A stretch of DNA of 7,190 nucleotides from Bulleidia sp. (GCA_016293365.1 JAEDEK010000095.1:1-7190), one strand, 5' to 3'. Shown: positions 1 to 7,186, counted from the first letter of the stretch. The notes: a model not told the origin generated them from the sequence alone. Translations and numbers: made by a program.

Positions 1-64
1 GGAAGTGGAATCCTGGGCAATGGAATCTTCTCTTCCATATCGCAGAAGCTGATCATCTGGGTTT

Positions 65-97
65 GGCTGTCATGTTGTCATACAGACAGCCTTTTTT
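65..97 (+). terminator. Rho-independent terminator of the upstream transcript
   Basis: GGCTGTC (65-71) is complementary to GACAGCC (85-91). The stem can be extended by three more pairs (73-75 with 82-84) after a bulged A72. Six T residues follow directly (92-97). This is the standard form of an intrinsic terminator for a gene ending before or just inside the left edge. It lies only 24 bases before the first ATG of polC, so polC probably does not depend on simple read-through from upstream, although a leaky terminator cannot be excluded. The 64 bases to its left are too short to assign a gene. Confidence 0.75.
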
Positions 98-121
98 CTG
101 ATATCTGAAAGAAATATATAC

Positions 122-3100
122 ATGATGATCTATCTGAAAATCATGTTAAAACTGCCTGATCGATTTCGAATGGAATGGTTCTTATATTCTCTTCAGGAAT
201 CTGCTATAATTGACAGGCTTATGACAAAGAATCTGAAAGAAATCAATGACGGACAGTTTACGGAAGGTCATGCATCTTTGATGGATGCTGTTGTGAAAAG
301 AGTCCGTTTCTATAACAGAACAAATACAATTGCATTGGACATTGAAACTGCGGATGTCCTTCCTTTTACTGACTATTGCTGGTTATGTGAAGGTATGGAG
401 CAGGCCACGGGTGCTTCTGTCAGTTTAAGTGTTAAAACAGATCACTCTTCCATTTCCAGTTCCGAACTGCAGAAATATATGAGTTTTTATGGCAGAAGGA
501 ATCCGGAATGTGCTGTGCTGTGTGATACTGCATTTACCCTGGATGAACAGTCCAGACAGATTTCTTTTCTTCTGCTGGATGAGATGGATGTGCAGCGCTA
601 TTCATCCTGCCTGAGTGATATTGAACAGTGGCTTACCCAGGTGGGATACAGGTCCATACAGCTGACATGTGTCGTAAAGGAAACAGTTCAGATGCAGGTA
701 AAGGATGTTGTCATGAAGGCACCGGCGGATGTGGAAACTCCTGTTATCCAGCAAAAACCTGCACGTAAGAGCTATTACCGTACAAAGATGGAAGATTATA
801 CAAAAGTATCTTTATCAGATGTATATGAGCCGATCAGTGATATTCAGATTGAAGGTGAAATCTTTGCGATGGAAGAGATTGAAACCAGAAAGGGTATGCT
901 GATACAATCCATGTCCATCTATGATGGTACAGATGCGATCAAGGTCAAACGCTTTGAGGGCAGAGGTACCACCAGAGAAATGATGCATGAGTACAAGACG
1001 GGAAATCGTGTTCGTATTTATGGCCGTGTTGAAAATGATAACTTTGAAAGAGATCTTGTCATGTCTGTACAGCAGATTGAAGTGCTGGAAAAACCAAAGA
1101 TCAAGGACAATGCGGAAAGAAAGAGAATTGAATGGCACTGTCATACACTGATGAGTGAAATGGATGGTGTATGCGATGTACGTGAGGTTGTAAACTATGT
1201 CTTTGATCTTGGACATAGAGGTGTTGTCATTACAGATCATGCGGATGTACAGGCTTTTGCCAAAGCATATCGGGAAGGTAAAAGCTGTGCAAAGAAAGAC
1301 CCGGAAAGAAACTTCAAAGTTGGATTCGGCTGCGAAATGAATATGGTCAATGACCGTCTTCTGATTGTACGTAACGCAACAGATCAGAAGATTGATGATG
1401 TGGAATACATCTGTTATGACCTTGAAACAACAGGCCTTTCCTGTTATTACGATCACATCATTGAATTCGGTGCAGTCAAGATGAAAAACCAGGCTGTCAC
1501 AGACAGAATTCAGATGTTCATCAAACCACCGATTCCGATTCCCGGTTATATTACATCCAAGACAAATATCACCAATGACATGGTAAAACATGCGAAGAGT
1601 TTCAAAGATGCCGTGGATGAAATTGTAGAGTGGATTGGCGATGGTGTGCTTGTCGCACATAACGCCACATTTGATTTCCACTTTCTCAATGAAGAATTAA
1701 GAAGACTTGGAAGAGAACCTCTGACCAATACCGTCATTGATACTCTGGATCTTTCCAGAGCGGTATTACCGGATCGTAGAGCCTATCGTCTTGGCAATAT
1801 TTCCAGATACTACCATGTACCATACGATGAAGAAGTGGCACACCGCGCTGACTACGATGCGGAAGCACTTGCAGGTGTATTCATCTGCCTGCTCAAAGAT
1901 GCAAAGGACAGAAAGGGTGCTGTAACAATCCGTGACCTGCAGGATAAAATCCAGGATGAAGACGTATTCCGCAAGGAAAGAAGAAGCCATGTGGAAGTTG
2001 TTGTCAGAAACCAGGATGGTATGAGAGATCTGTACAAGCTTGTCACAAAATCCAATACATCTTCTCTTGCGGTGATGGGAAAAGCAACCGGTAAGGAAGG
2101 TGTGGATGTTGCAGCGGAAGCAAGAGTGCTGCGTTCGGATATTCAAAAGGCAAGAAACAATCTGCTGATTGGATCCAGCTGCCTCAATGGAGAACTGTTT
2201 GAACTTGCAGCAAATGGAGATGATGCAAGACTGAAGGAAGCCATGGCATTCTATGACTATGTGGAAGTACAGCCGTTAGGCAACTATTCCACAATGATCG
2301 CCATGAACTCTTTACCATCCGTTGATCGGTTGAAAACAGTGATCAGACGACTGATTTCCACTGCAAAGGAAATGGGAATTCCTGTGATTGCGGACAGTGA
2401 TGCACATTACTGCAGACCGGAACAGAAAATATTCCGTGATGTTTATATCATGTCTCAGGGTGTAGGAGGTGCTACGCATCCACTGTACATCCGTGATGAA
2501 AACCTGAGAAGAAAAACAAAGAATCCGGATCAGCATATTCGATTGACGGGTGAGATGCTTCAGGAGTTTGCATGGCTGAATGATGAAAAGCTCATTGAAG
2601 AAATCGTTCTGGATAATCCGGAAAAACTGTTTGATCTGATTGAAGATGGAATCCATCCAGTACCGGATGGTACCTTTGCACCCCATATCGAAAACTCCGG
2701 CGACAAGCTGAGAGCGATCTGCCATAAAACAGCAAAGCGCATGTATGAGTTTGAAGGCAAGGTTCCTGATATTGTGACAGACAGACTGGATATGGAACTG
2801 GACAATATCATCCGCAATGGCTTTGATGTGCACTACTATATTGCCCATCTGCTTGTGATCAAGAGTAACCTGGATGGTTATGTTGTCGGTTCACGAGGTT
2901 CGGTTGGATCCTCCTTTACCGCCACCATGTCCGGTATTACCGAAGTCAATCCTCTGATTCCGCATTATCTGTGTCCACACTGCCACTACAGTGAGTGGAT
3001 TGATGATCCGGAAGTCAAGAGCGGATTTGACCTGCCTGACAAGGTATGTCCACACTGTGGTGCCATCATGAAGGGCAATGGTCATAATATTCCATTCCAG

Positions 3101-4579
3101 ACATTCCTTGGCTTCAATGCCGATAAGGTTCCGGATATCGACCTGAACTTCTCCAATGAATATCAATGGAGAGCTCATCAGTTCATCAAGGAAGTATTCG
3201 GAGAAAGCCATGCATTCCGTGCCGGTACCATCGGTACCGTGGCGGAAAAGACAGCTTTCGGTTATGTATCCGGTTATACCGAAAAGATGCATATCGACAA
3301 TATGCGTAAACCGATGAAGGAATACCTTGCGGCTGGATGTACCAACGTCAAACGTACAACCGGTCAGCATCCAGGTGGTATTATCATCATTCCGGATGAA
3401 TATGTCGCGGAAGACTTCACACCGGTACAGTACCCGGCAAATGACCCGACATCCGCATGGATGACAACGCATTACGACTTCCACGATATTCATGATAACG
3501 TGCTGAAGTTTGATATTCTTGGACATGTCGATCCGACTGCAATGCGACTGCTGCAGAACATATCAGAAGTCAAACCTCTGGATATTCCGATGAATGACCC
3601 TGAAACGCTGTCGTTATTCTATTCGGATGATGCTCTGGGAGCTGATCCAAGAGTGTATAAAAAAGAGACAGGAGCTGTCGGTTTACCGGAATTCGGTACA
3701 GCCACAACAAGAAGAGTTCTTGAGGAAACACGTCCTCACAGATTCTCTGAGCTTGTCATGATTTCCGGTCTGTCTCATGGTACAGACGTATGGGCAGGCA
3801 ACGCCGAAGCACTTGTACAGGCAGGCCATCCGTTAAGTGAAACCATCGCATGTCGAGATGATATCATGACATATTTAATGGAAAAACAACTGGAGCCGAT
3901 CGATGCCTTCAGAATCATGGAGGATGTCCGTAAGGGTAAGGGGCTGAAGCCTGACTATGAAGAAAAGATGAAGGCGCACAATGTCCCTGACTGGTATATT
4001 GAATCGTGTAAGAAGATCAAATACATGTTCCCTAAGGCCCATGCTGTGGCGTATGTCATGATGGCTGTCCGTATTGCATGGTACAAGGTTCATGAACCGA
4101 CAAGCTTCTATATCCAGTACTTCACATTACGTGCAGATGCCTATGAAATTGAAACCATGACAAAAGGACTGGAACCGATCCGTGACCGCATGAGAGACAT
4201 TCAGTCCAGAATGGCTGATCGTAACTCCGCAAACCCTGTATCCAACAAGGAAAAGGCATTGCTGAGTACTCTGGAAGTATGTGAAGAAATGGTCGCAAGA
4301 GGATATCGGATGACAAATGTACATCTGTACAAATCCTCAGCAACCCAGTTTACAACAGATCCAGACGATCCAAAAGCCATCGTACCTCCATTTACCGTGA
4401 TTGACGGGCTTGGTGCAAACGTTGCCAGATCGATTGAGGAAGCAAGAAACAGGGCACCATTCCTTTCCAAGGAAGACCTTGAAAAAAGAACCCAGCTGTC
4501 CGCTACACTGATCAAGAAACTGGATATGATGGGTGTGACCGAAGGACTGTCTGAAAGAAACCAGTTATCCCTGTTCTGA
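122..4579 (+). CDS. polC: DNA polymerase III alpha subunit, Gram-positive PolC type, with internal 3'-5' exonuclease
   Basis: PolC is the replicative DNA polymerase of Bacillota; it copies the chromosome at the fork, tethered to the sliding clamp. The 1485 residues follow the PolC order, slightly longer than B. subtilis PolC (about 1437). An N-terminal domain (about 55-200) is followed by an OB fold (about 241-321). A PHP domain opens at 336 (H339, H341, D372, H373, E405) and is split by a DEDDh exonuclease at about 427-595 (D433, E435, D518, H574, D579). PHP resumes and ends with D760-A-H762. The polymerase core includes the four-cysteine zinc knuckle C951/C954/C976/C979, the catalytic pair D1005 and D1007 in VPDIDLNF, and the third aspartate D1131 in KFDILGH. 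A helix-hairpin-helix-like region lies near 1420-1480. The last five residues, QLSLF, are the classic beta-clamp binding motif. All catalytic residues are intact and no frameshift is seen. The start is uncertain: 122 is the first ATG after an in-frame stop at 50-52, with only a weak GAAAGA ribosome-binding sequence. ATG at 170 or 221 is possible. Confidence 0.98.
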   Translation: MMIYLKIMLKLPDRFRMEWFLYSLQESAIIDRLMTKNLKEINDGQFTEGHASLMDAVVKRVRFYNRTNTIALDIETADVLPFTDYCWLCEGMEQATGASVSLSVKTDHSSISSSELQKYMSFYGRRNPECAVLCDTAFTLDEQSRQISFLLLDEMDVQRYSSCLSDIEQWLTQVGYRSIQLTCVVKETVQMQVKDVVMKAPADVETPVIQQKPARKSYYRTKMEDYTKVSLSDVYEPISDIQIEGEIFAMEEIETRKGMLIQSMSIYDGTDAIKVKRFEGRGTTREMMHEYKTGNRVRIYGRVENDNFERDLVMSVQQIEVLEKPKIKDNAERKRIEWHCHTLMSEMDGVCDVREVVNYVFDLGHRGVVITDHADVQAFAKAYREGKSCAKKDPERNFKVGFGCEMNMVNDRLLIVRNATDQKIDDVEYICYDLETTGLSCYYDHIIEFGAVKMKNQAVTDRIQMFIKPPIPIPGYITSKTNITNDMVKHAKSFKDAVDEIVEWIGDGVLVAHNATFDFHFLNEELRRLGREPLTNTVIDTLDLSRAVLPDRRAYRLGNISRYYHVPYDEEVAHRADYDAEALAGVFICLLKDAKDRKGAVTIRDLQDKIQDEDVFRKERRSHVEVVVRNQDGMRDLYKLVTKSNTSSLAVMGKATGKEGVDVAAEARVLRSDIQKARNNLLIGSSCLNGELFELAANGDDARLKEAMAFYDYVEVQPLGNYSTMIAMNSLPSVDRLKTVIRRLISTAKEMGIPVIADSDAHYCRPEQKIFRDVYIMSQGVGGATHPLYIRDENLRRKTKNPDQHIRLTGEMLQEFAWLNDEKLIEEIVLDNPEKLFDLIEDGIHPVPDGTFAPHIENSGDKLRAICHKTAKRMYEFEGKVPDIVTDRLDMELDNIIRNGFDVHYYIAHLLVIKSNLDGYVVGSRGSVGSSFTATMSGITEVNPLIPHYLCPHCHYSEWIDDPEVKSGFDLPDKVCPHCGAIMKGNGHNIPFQTFLGFNADKVPDIDLNFSNEYQWRAHQFIKEVFGESHAFRAGTIGTVAEKTAFGYVSGYTEKMHIDNMRKPMKEYLAAGCTNVKRTTGQHPGGIIIIPDEYVAEDFTPVQYPANDPTSAWMTTHYDFHDIHDNVLKFDILGHVDPTAMRLLQNISEVKPLDIPMNDPETLSLFYSDDALGADPRVYKKETGAVGLPEFGTATTRRVLEETRPHRFSELVMISGLSHGTDVWAGNAEALVQAGHPLSETIACRDDIMTYLMEKQLEPIDAFRIMEDVRKGKGLKPDYEEKMKAHNVPDWYIESCKKIKYMFPKAHAVAYVMMAVRIAWYKVHEPTSFYIQYFTLRADAYEIETMTKGLEPIRDRMRDIQSRMADRNSANPVSNKEKALLSTLEVCEEMVARGYRMTNVHLYKSSATQFTTDPDDPKAIVPPFTVIDGLGANVARSIEEARNRAPFLSKEDLEKRTQLSATLIKKLDMMGVTEGLSERNQLSLF

Positions 4580-4632
4580 TCAATGCATTTCGGGCAGTAT
4601 GACAATGAATGATGATGGAAGGCCTGTAACGC

Positions 4633-4661
4633 TTGACATGCAGTGAATTGAGAATGATAAT
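4633..4661 (+). promoter_or_regulatory. Sigma-A type promoter of thrS
   Basis: A perfect -35 box TTGACA (4633-4638) is separated by exactly 17 bases from the -10 box GATAAT (4656-4661), which differs from consensus at one base. Transcription would start near 4667-4669, right at the base of the T-box leader, where a T-box promoter is expected. It lies 54 bases after the polC stop, so thrS has its own transcript. The -35 box is mirrored by TGTCAA at 4664-4669. Confidence 0.85.
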
Positions 4662-4665
4662 AGTG

Positions 4666-4895
4666 TCAAAGCGATGAACAGGACATGACAGCCGGTGATC
4701 CACCGAAAAGAGAGGTTCCGTATGGTGAAAGGAACTGATGGATGATGGAAGTGTTACTACCTGGAAGCTGCACCCGAAAGGGATTGCCGTTGACATACGT
4801 TACATGCATACAAGAGTCCATGATGATAGGATGATTCATGGGAAACAAGGTGGTACCGCGCTGACAGGCGTCCTTATGCATAAAGGACGTCTTTT
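4666..4895 (+). promoter_or_regulatory. T-box riboswitch (threonine) controlling thrS
   Basis: The leader binds tRNA-Thr and lets RNA polymerase reach thrS only when the tRNA is uncharged. The T-box sequence TGGTACCGCG (4851-4860) matches UGGNACCGCG exactly; its variable base U predicts discriminator base A in the tRNA. Stem I carries the AGAGAG motif (4709-4714) and an apical hairpin GTTCC/GGAAC (4715-4719 with 4731-4735) whose loop holds the conserved GGTG. A GATGA element near 4672-4676 and GGAA at 4763-4766 look like the kink-turn at the base of stem I. The specifier region reads ACT-ACC (4756-4761), both threonine codons. A stem III-like hairpin pairs 4818-4823 with 4836-4841. The antiterminator would pair 4847-4850 with 4872-4875 and 4857-4859 with 4868-4870. 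It thus uses the same bases as the 5' arm of the terminator, so the two folds exclude each other. The 5' end is estimated from the promoter. Confidence 0.96.
4866..4895 (+). terminator. T-box-controlled terminator in the thrS leader
   Basis: Bases 4866-4875 pair with 4883-4892 in a ten-pair stem (one G-T wobble) closed by a seven-base loop ATGCATA. The U run is short (4892-4895). The 5' arm overlaps the antiterminator partner of the T-box, so charged tRNA-Thr leaves this terminator formed and thrS off. It is also the first terminator met by transcripts reading out of polC. Confidence 0.92.
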
Positions 4896-4915
4896 CAATT
4901 GCACGTCCTGAATAG

Positions 4916-4921
4916 AAAGGA
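4916..4921 (+). promoter_or_regulatory. Ribosome-binding site of thrS
   Basis: AAAGGA lies 11 bases before the ATG at 4933. It matters because it fixes the thrS start. The reading frame has a TGA stop at 4909-4911, only 21 bases before the ATG, and no other start codon lies between them. The synthetase therefore cannot be extended upstream to include a TGS domain. Confidence 0.85.
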
Positions 4922-4932
4922 ATATACAGATC

Positions 4933-6693
4933 ATGATTAACTTCAAGGAAAACGAAGCACTTGAAACACTGAATCACAGCTGTGCGCATATGATGGCACA
5001 TGCTGTCAAGCACCTCTGGCCACAGGCTAAGTTCTGGGTTGGACCGGTAGTAGAAGAAGGATTCTACTACGACATCGATCTTGGTGACTATACCATCAAG
5101 GATGAAGATCTTGCCAGGATCGAAAAGGAAATGAAGAAGATTGCCAAGGATGGCAAGAGAATTGTCAGAGTCGAAATCAGCAGAGAAGAAGCTCTGGAAC
5201 AGTTCAAGGATGATCCATACAAGGTAGATCTGATTTCCCGCATGGAAGAAGGCACAAACATCTCCATGTATACACAGGGTGACTATACGGATCTTTGCCG
5301 TGGTCCGCATGTCGACAATGAAAAGATGTGCAGATACTTCAAGCTGATCAAGCATTCCGGTGCTTATTGGAAGGGGGATAAGAACAACAAGGTATTACAG
5401 CGTATCTATGGTGTATGCCTTCCAACGCAGGAAGAACTGGATCGCCATCTTGCCGATCTGGAAGATGCAAAGGAAAGAGATCATCGTAAGCTTGGTAAGG
5501 ATCTTTCCATGTTCATGTTCTCTGATATTGTAGGTGCAGGTTTACCAATGTACCTGCCAAATGGCTTTACGGTCAGAAGACTGTTAAGTGACTATATCAT
5601 GGACAAGGAAATTGATATGGGCTATATCCATGTCATGACACCTTCTGTTGCCAGTACAAAACTCTATAAGATCTCCGGTCACTGGGATCACTATAAGGAT
5701 GATATGTTCCCGGTAATGCAGGACCGCAGAGATCCGGACAATGCCTATGTATTAAGACCGATGAACTGCCCGGAACATATGATCATGTTCAAGTCAAAGC
5801 TGCATTCCTACCGTGATCTTCCGGTACGTATTGCTGAAATCGCAAATGACTTCCGTTTTGAAGCAAGCGGGGCATTGACCGGTATTGAAAGAGCACGTGC
5901 ATTCACACAGAATGACTCTCATATCTTCTGCACACCGGAAATGATCAAAGATGAAATCAAGGGTGTAACAAAACTGATTCTGGATGTATACAAGGACTTC
6001 GGTTTTGAAAACTATTCCTTCCGTCTTTCCTTAAGAGATCCGGAAAACAAGGAAAAGTATTTCGGACATGATGAACTGTGGGAAAAAAGTGAAAAACAGC
6101 TCAGAGAAGTATTAAAGGAAATGAATGTTCCATACTACGAAGCACTGGGTGAAGCTGCATTCTATGGTCCGAAGATTGACGTACAGGTAAAGAGTGCCAT
6201 CGGTCATGATGTCACATTATCCACCATCCAGCTTGACTATCAGCTGCCGGAAAGATTTGAACTGGAATATATCAGCAATGATGGCTCCAGACAAAGACCG
6301 GTTGTCATTCATAGAGCGATTCTTGGTTCTCTGGATCGTTTCATTGCCTTCCTTCTGGAAGAAACAAAGGGTATCCTGCCATTATGGTTATCTCCAAAGC
6401 AGGCAGTCATCATTCCGGTATCACCGGAAGCCCATGGTGCATATGCAAGGAAAGTATATGCAGATCTGAAGGCAATGGGCATCAGATGTTCTGTCGATGA
6501 CCGTAATGAAAAGCTTGGCTATCGTATCAGAGAAGCCCAGACAGGTAAGACACCGATTCAGATTGTCGTAGGTGATGGTGAAGTTGAATCCAATGGCGTA
6601 ACCGTCAGAAGATATGGAAGCAAAGAACAGACAAAGATGAGCGCAGAAGACTTCTATAAGGTACTGCGTGAAGAAATCGCTTCCAAAAAATAA
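4933..6693 (+). CDS. thrS: Threonyl-tRNA synthetase lacking the N-terminal TGS domain
   Basis: This cytoplasmic class II synthetase joins threonine to tRNA-Thr using ATP and hydrolyses mischarged Ser-tRNA-Thr. The editing domain (about 4-166) starts almost at residue 1 and keeps all four key residues: H15 and H19 in HSCAH, C122 and H126 in CRGPH. The catalytic domain (about 186-481) has the zinc ligands C279, H330 and H460. It also keeps the motif 2 arginine and glutamate R308 and E310 (RFE), R320, Q326, K414 in YGPK and the motif 3 arginine R469. The anticodon-binding domain fills about 482-586. At 586 residues it is some 55 shorter than the E. coli and B. subtilis enzymes (about 642), and the missing part is exactly the TGS (N1) domain. 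I know of similar TGS-less enzymes in mycoplasmas. The gene follows its T-box leader and good ribosome-binding site, and is not part of a visible operon with polC. Confidence 0.98.
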   Translation: MINFKENEALETLNHSCAHMMAHAVKHLWPQAKFWVGPVVEEGFYYDIDLGDYTIKDEDLARIEKEMKKIAKDGKRIVRVEISREEALEQFKDDPYKVDLISRMEEGTNISMYTQGDYTDLCRGPHVDNEKMCRYFKLIKHSGAYWKGDKNNKVLQRIYGVCLPTQEELDRHLADLEDAKERDHRKLGKDLSMFMFSDIVGAGLPMYLPNGFTVRRLLSDYIMDKEIDMGYIHVMTPSVASTKLYKISGHWDHYKDDMFPVMQDRRDPDNAYVLRPMNCPEHMIMFKSKLHSYRDLPVRIAEIANDFRFEASGALTGIERARAFTQNDSHIFCTPEMIKDEIKGVTKLILDVYKDFGFENYSFRLSLRDPENKEKYFGHDELWEKSEKQLREVLKEMNVPYYEALGEAAFYGPKIDVQVKSAIGHDVTLSTIQLDYQLPERFELEYISNDGSRQRPVVIHRAILGSLDRFIAFLLEETKGILPLWLSPKQAVIIPVSPEAHGAYARKVYADLKAMGIRCSVDDRNEKLGYRIREAQTGKTPIQIVVGDGEVESNGVTVRRYGSKEQTKMSAEDFYKVLREEIASKK

Positions 6694-6743
6694 GCACAGA
6701 TAACAGATGTACAGGTGCAATGTGAGCACATTTCCCCTGTATC

Positions 6744-6777
6744 ATGTCATTGTTGTAGCAATGAAGTAACATTTTTT
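6744..6777 (+). terminator. Probable terminator of thrS
   Basis: ATGT (6744-6747) and CATTG (6748-6752) pair with ACAT (6769-6772) and CAATG (6759-6763), leaving a bulge AAGTA (6764-6768) on the 3' side. A T run extends over 6772-6777. The stem is AU-rich and interrupted, so it is weaker than the other terminators here. A second hairpin just before it (TACAGG 6710-6715 with CCTGTA 6736-6741, plus AATGT 6719-6723 with ACATT 6728-6732) may help. It lies about 50 bases after the thrS stop. Confidence 0.5.
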
Positions 6778-6849
6778 ATGTAAAGCCGTTCAATATTATT
6801 AAGAATTATTCAAAGATGAACGTACCTGAGCGGTAATATAAAAAATGAT

Positions 6850-6867
6850 GTGCATAATGTGCATAAT
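6850..6867 (+). repeat. Tandem 9-base direct repeat
   Basis: GTGCATAAT occurs twice with no gap (6850-6858 and 6859-6867). It sits in the loop side of the GTAC/AGCGGT stem described for this region. It may be chance replication slippage or a protein-binding site; the sequence alone does not decide. Confidence 0.6.
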
Positions 6868-7000
6868 ATCGGTAAAACCGCTGTACATCCATAAAATAGG
6901 TAATGTGATTTCGTTGTTACATGAGCGTAACAGTGAAACCAGGATCAGAACCGGGATGGATCAACCGGTAGAGAAGATGTATTGATTCATGAGAGTTTAT

Positions 7001-7028
7001 GACTGTAGACCATACAGTCTTTTTTTTT
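7001..7028 (+). terminator. Strong Rho-independent terminator
   Basis: GACTGTA (7001-7007) pairs perfectly with TACAGTC (7013-7019) around the loop GACCA, and nine T residues follow (7020-7028). It ends the hairpin-rich stretch after thrS and would stop either a separate small RNA, a small-protein transcript, or thrS transcripts that escape the earlier, weaker terminator. On the minus strand there is no comparable U run, so it acts on + strand transcripts. Confidence 0.9.
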
Positions 7029-7061
7029 GTAAACTGATTTCCGCAATATTTGCAACGCATC

Positions 7062-7136
7062 ATTCCGCAGTATGGAGAGTACAGGTCTGCCTGTGTTTTT
7101 CACACAACCTGTATCTGCCGTGCTGTGGAATTTTTT
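7062..7136 (+). terminator. Nested stem with U run: terminator or attenuator for a gene beyond the window
   Basis: ATTCCGCAG (7062-7070) pairs with CTGTGGAAT (7123-7131) over nine pairs with one G-T wobble, and T residues run to 7136. Inside sits a second hairpin: 7079-7086 with 7107-7114, topped by TGTG/CACA (7092-7095 with 7101-7104) around a TTTTT loop. The long, branched form and the position 54 bases before the window end, without any gene since the previous terminator, suggest a leader attenuator rather than a simple gene end. The regulated gene is not visible. Confidence 0.55.
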
Positions 7137-7163
7137 CCGTTTATATCTTTTTTATATATCAAA

Positions 7164-7186
7164 ACAGGGGAATATATACAGGGGAA
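7164..7186 (+). repeat. Direct repeat of a purine-rich, ribosome-binding-like motif
   Basis: ACAGGGGAA occurs at 7164-7172 and 7178-7186, separated by TATAT, giving a 14-base period. AGGGGAA resembles a ribosome-binding sequence. The second copy would be well placed for a start codon just past the right edge, so the next gene probably begins there. Confidence 0.4.

Larger units (their letters stand above)
6815..7028 (+). other. Structured intergenic region, candidate non-coding RNA or leader RNA
   Basis: No recognised gene covers this stretch, but nested complementarity does. GTAC-ctg-AGCGGT (6822-6834) faces ACCGCT-GTAC (6877-6886), with a competing small hairpin CGGT/ACCG at 6870-6873 and 6877-6880. 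A 12-pair hairpin (two G-T wobbles) joins 6909-6920 to 6927-6938 with loop ATGAGC. ACCGG (6950-6954) pairs with CCGGT (6965-6969). A strong terminator ends the region. I compared it by eye with the consensus motifs I remember for T-box, SAM, TPP, FMN, cobalamin, purine, c-di-GMP, SRP and RNase P RNAs and found no match. No convincing promoter is visible just upstream. A 46-codon open frame (6845-6985) also lies inside, so a small protein is an alternative reading. Confidence 0.4.

Noticed and set aside
2..52. Short open frame ending in TGA at 50-52, possibly the tail of an upstream gene
   Set aside because: All three + frames are open over this short stretch and the 16 residues are not recognisable. 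The spacing to the terminator is suggestive but not enough to call a gene.
815..1681. 288-codon minus-strand open frame within polC
   Set aside because: It lies wholly inside a clear polC domain (OB, PHP, exonuclease), has no recognisable motif, and is the antisense shadow of the polC codon pattern.
4790..4818. Second TTGACA (4790-4795) as another thrS promoter
   Set aside because: No -10-like hexamer lies 16-18 bases downstream, and the position is inside the T-box leader.
4666..5355. 229-codon minus-strand open frame over the T-box leader and the 5' part of thrS
   Set aside because: It covers a well-supported riboswitch and the editing domain on the other strand and has no family features.
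6780..7028. A second T-box riboswitch
   Set aside because: No UGGNACCGCG-like sequence, AGAGAG motif or GGTG apical loop is present.
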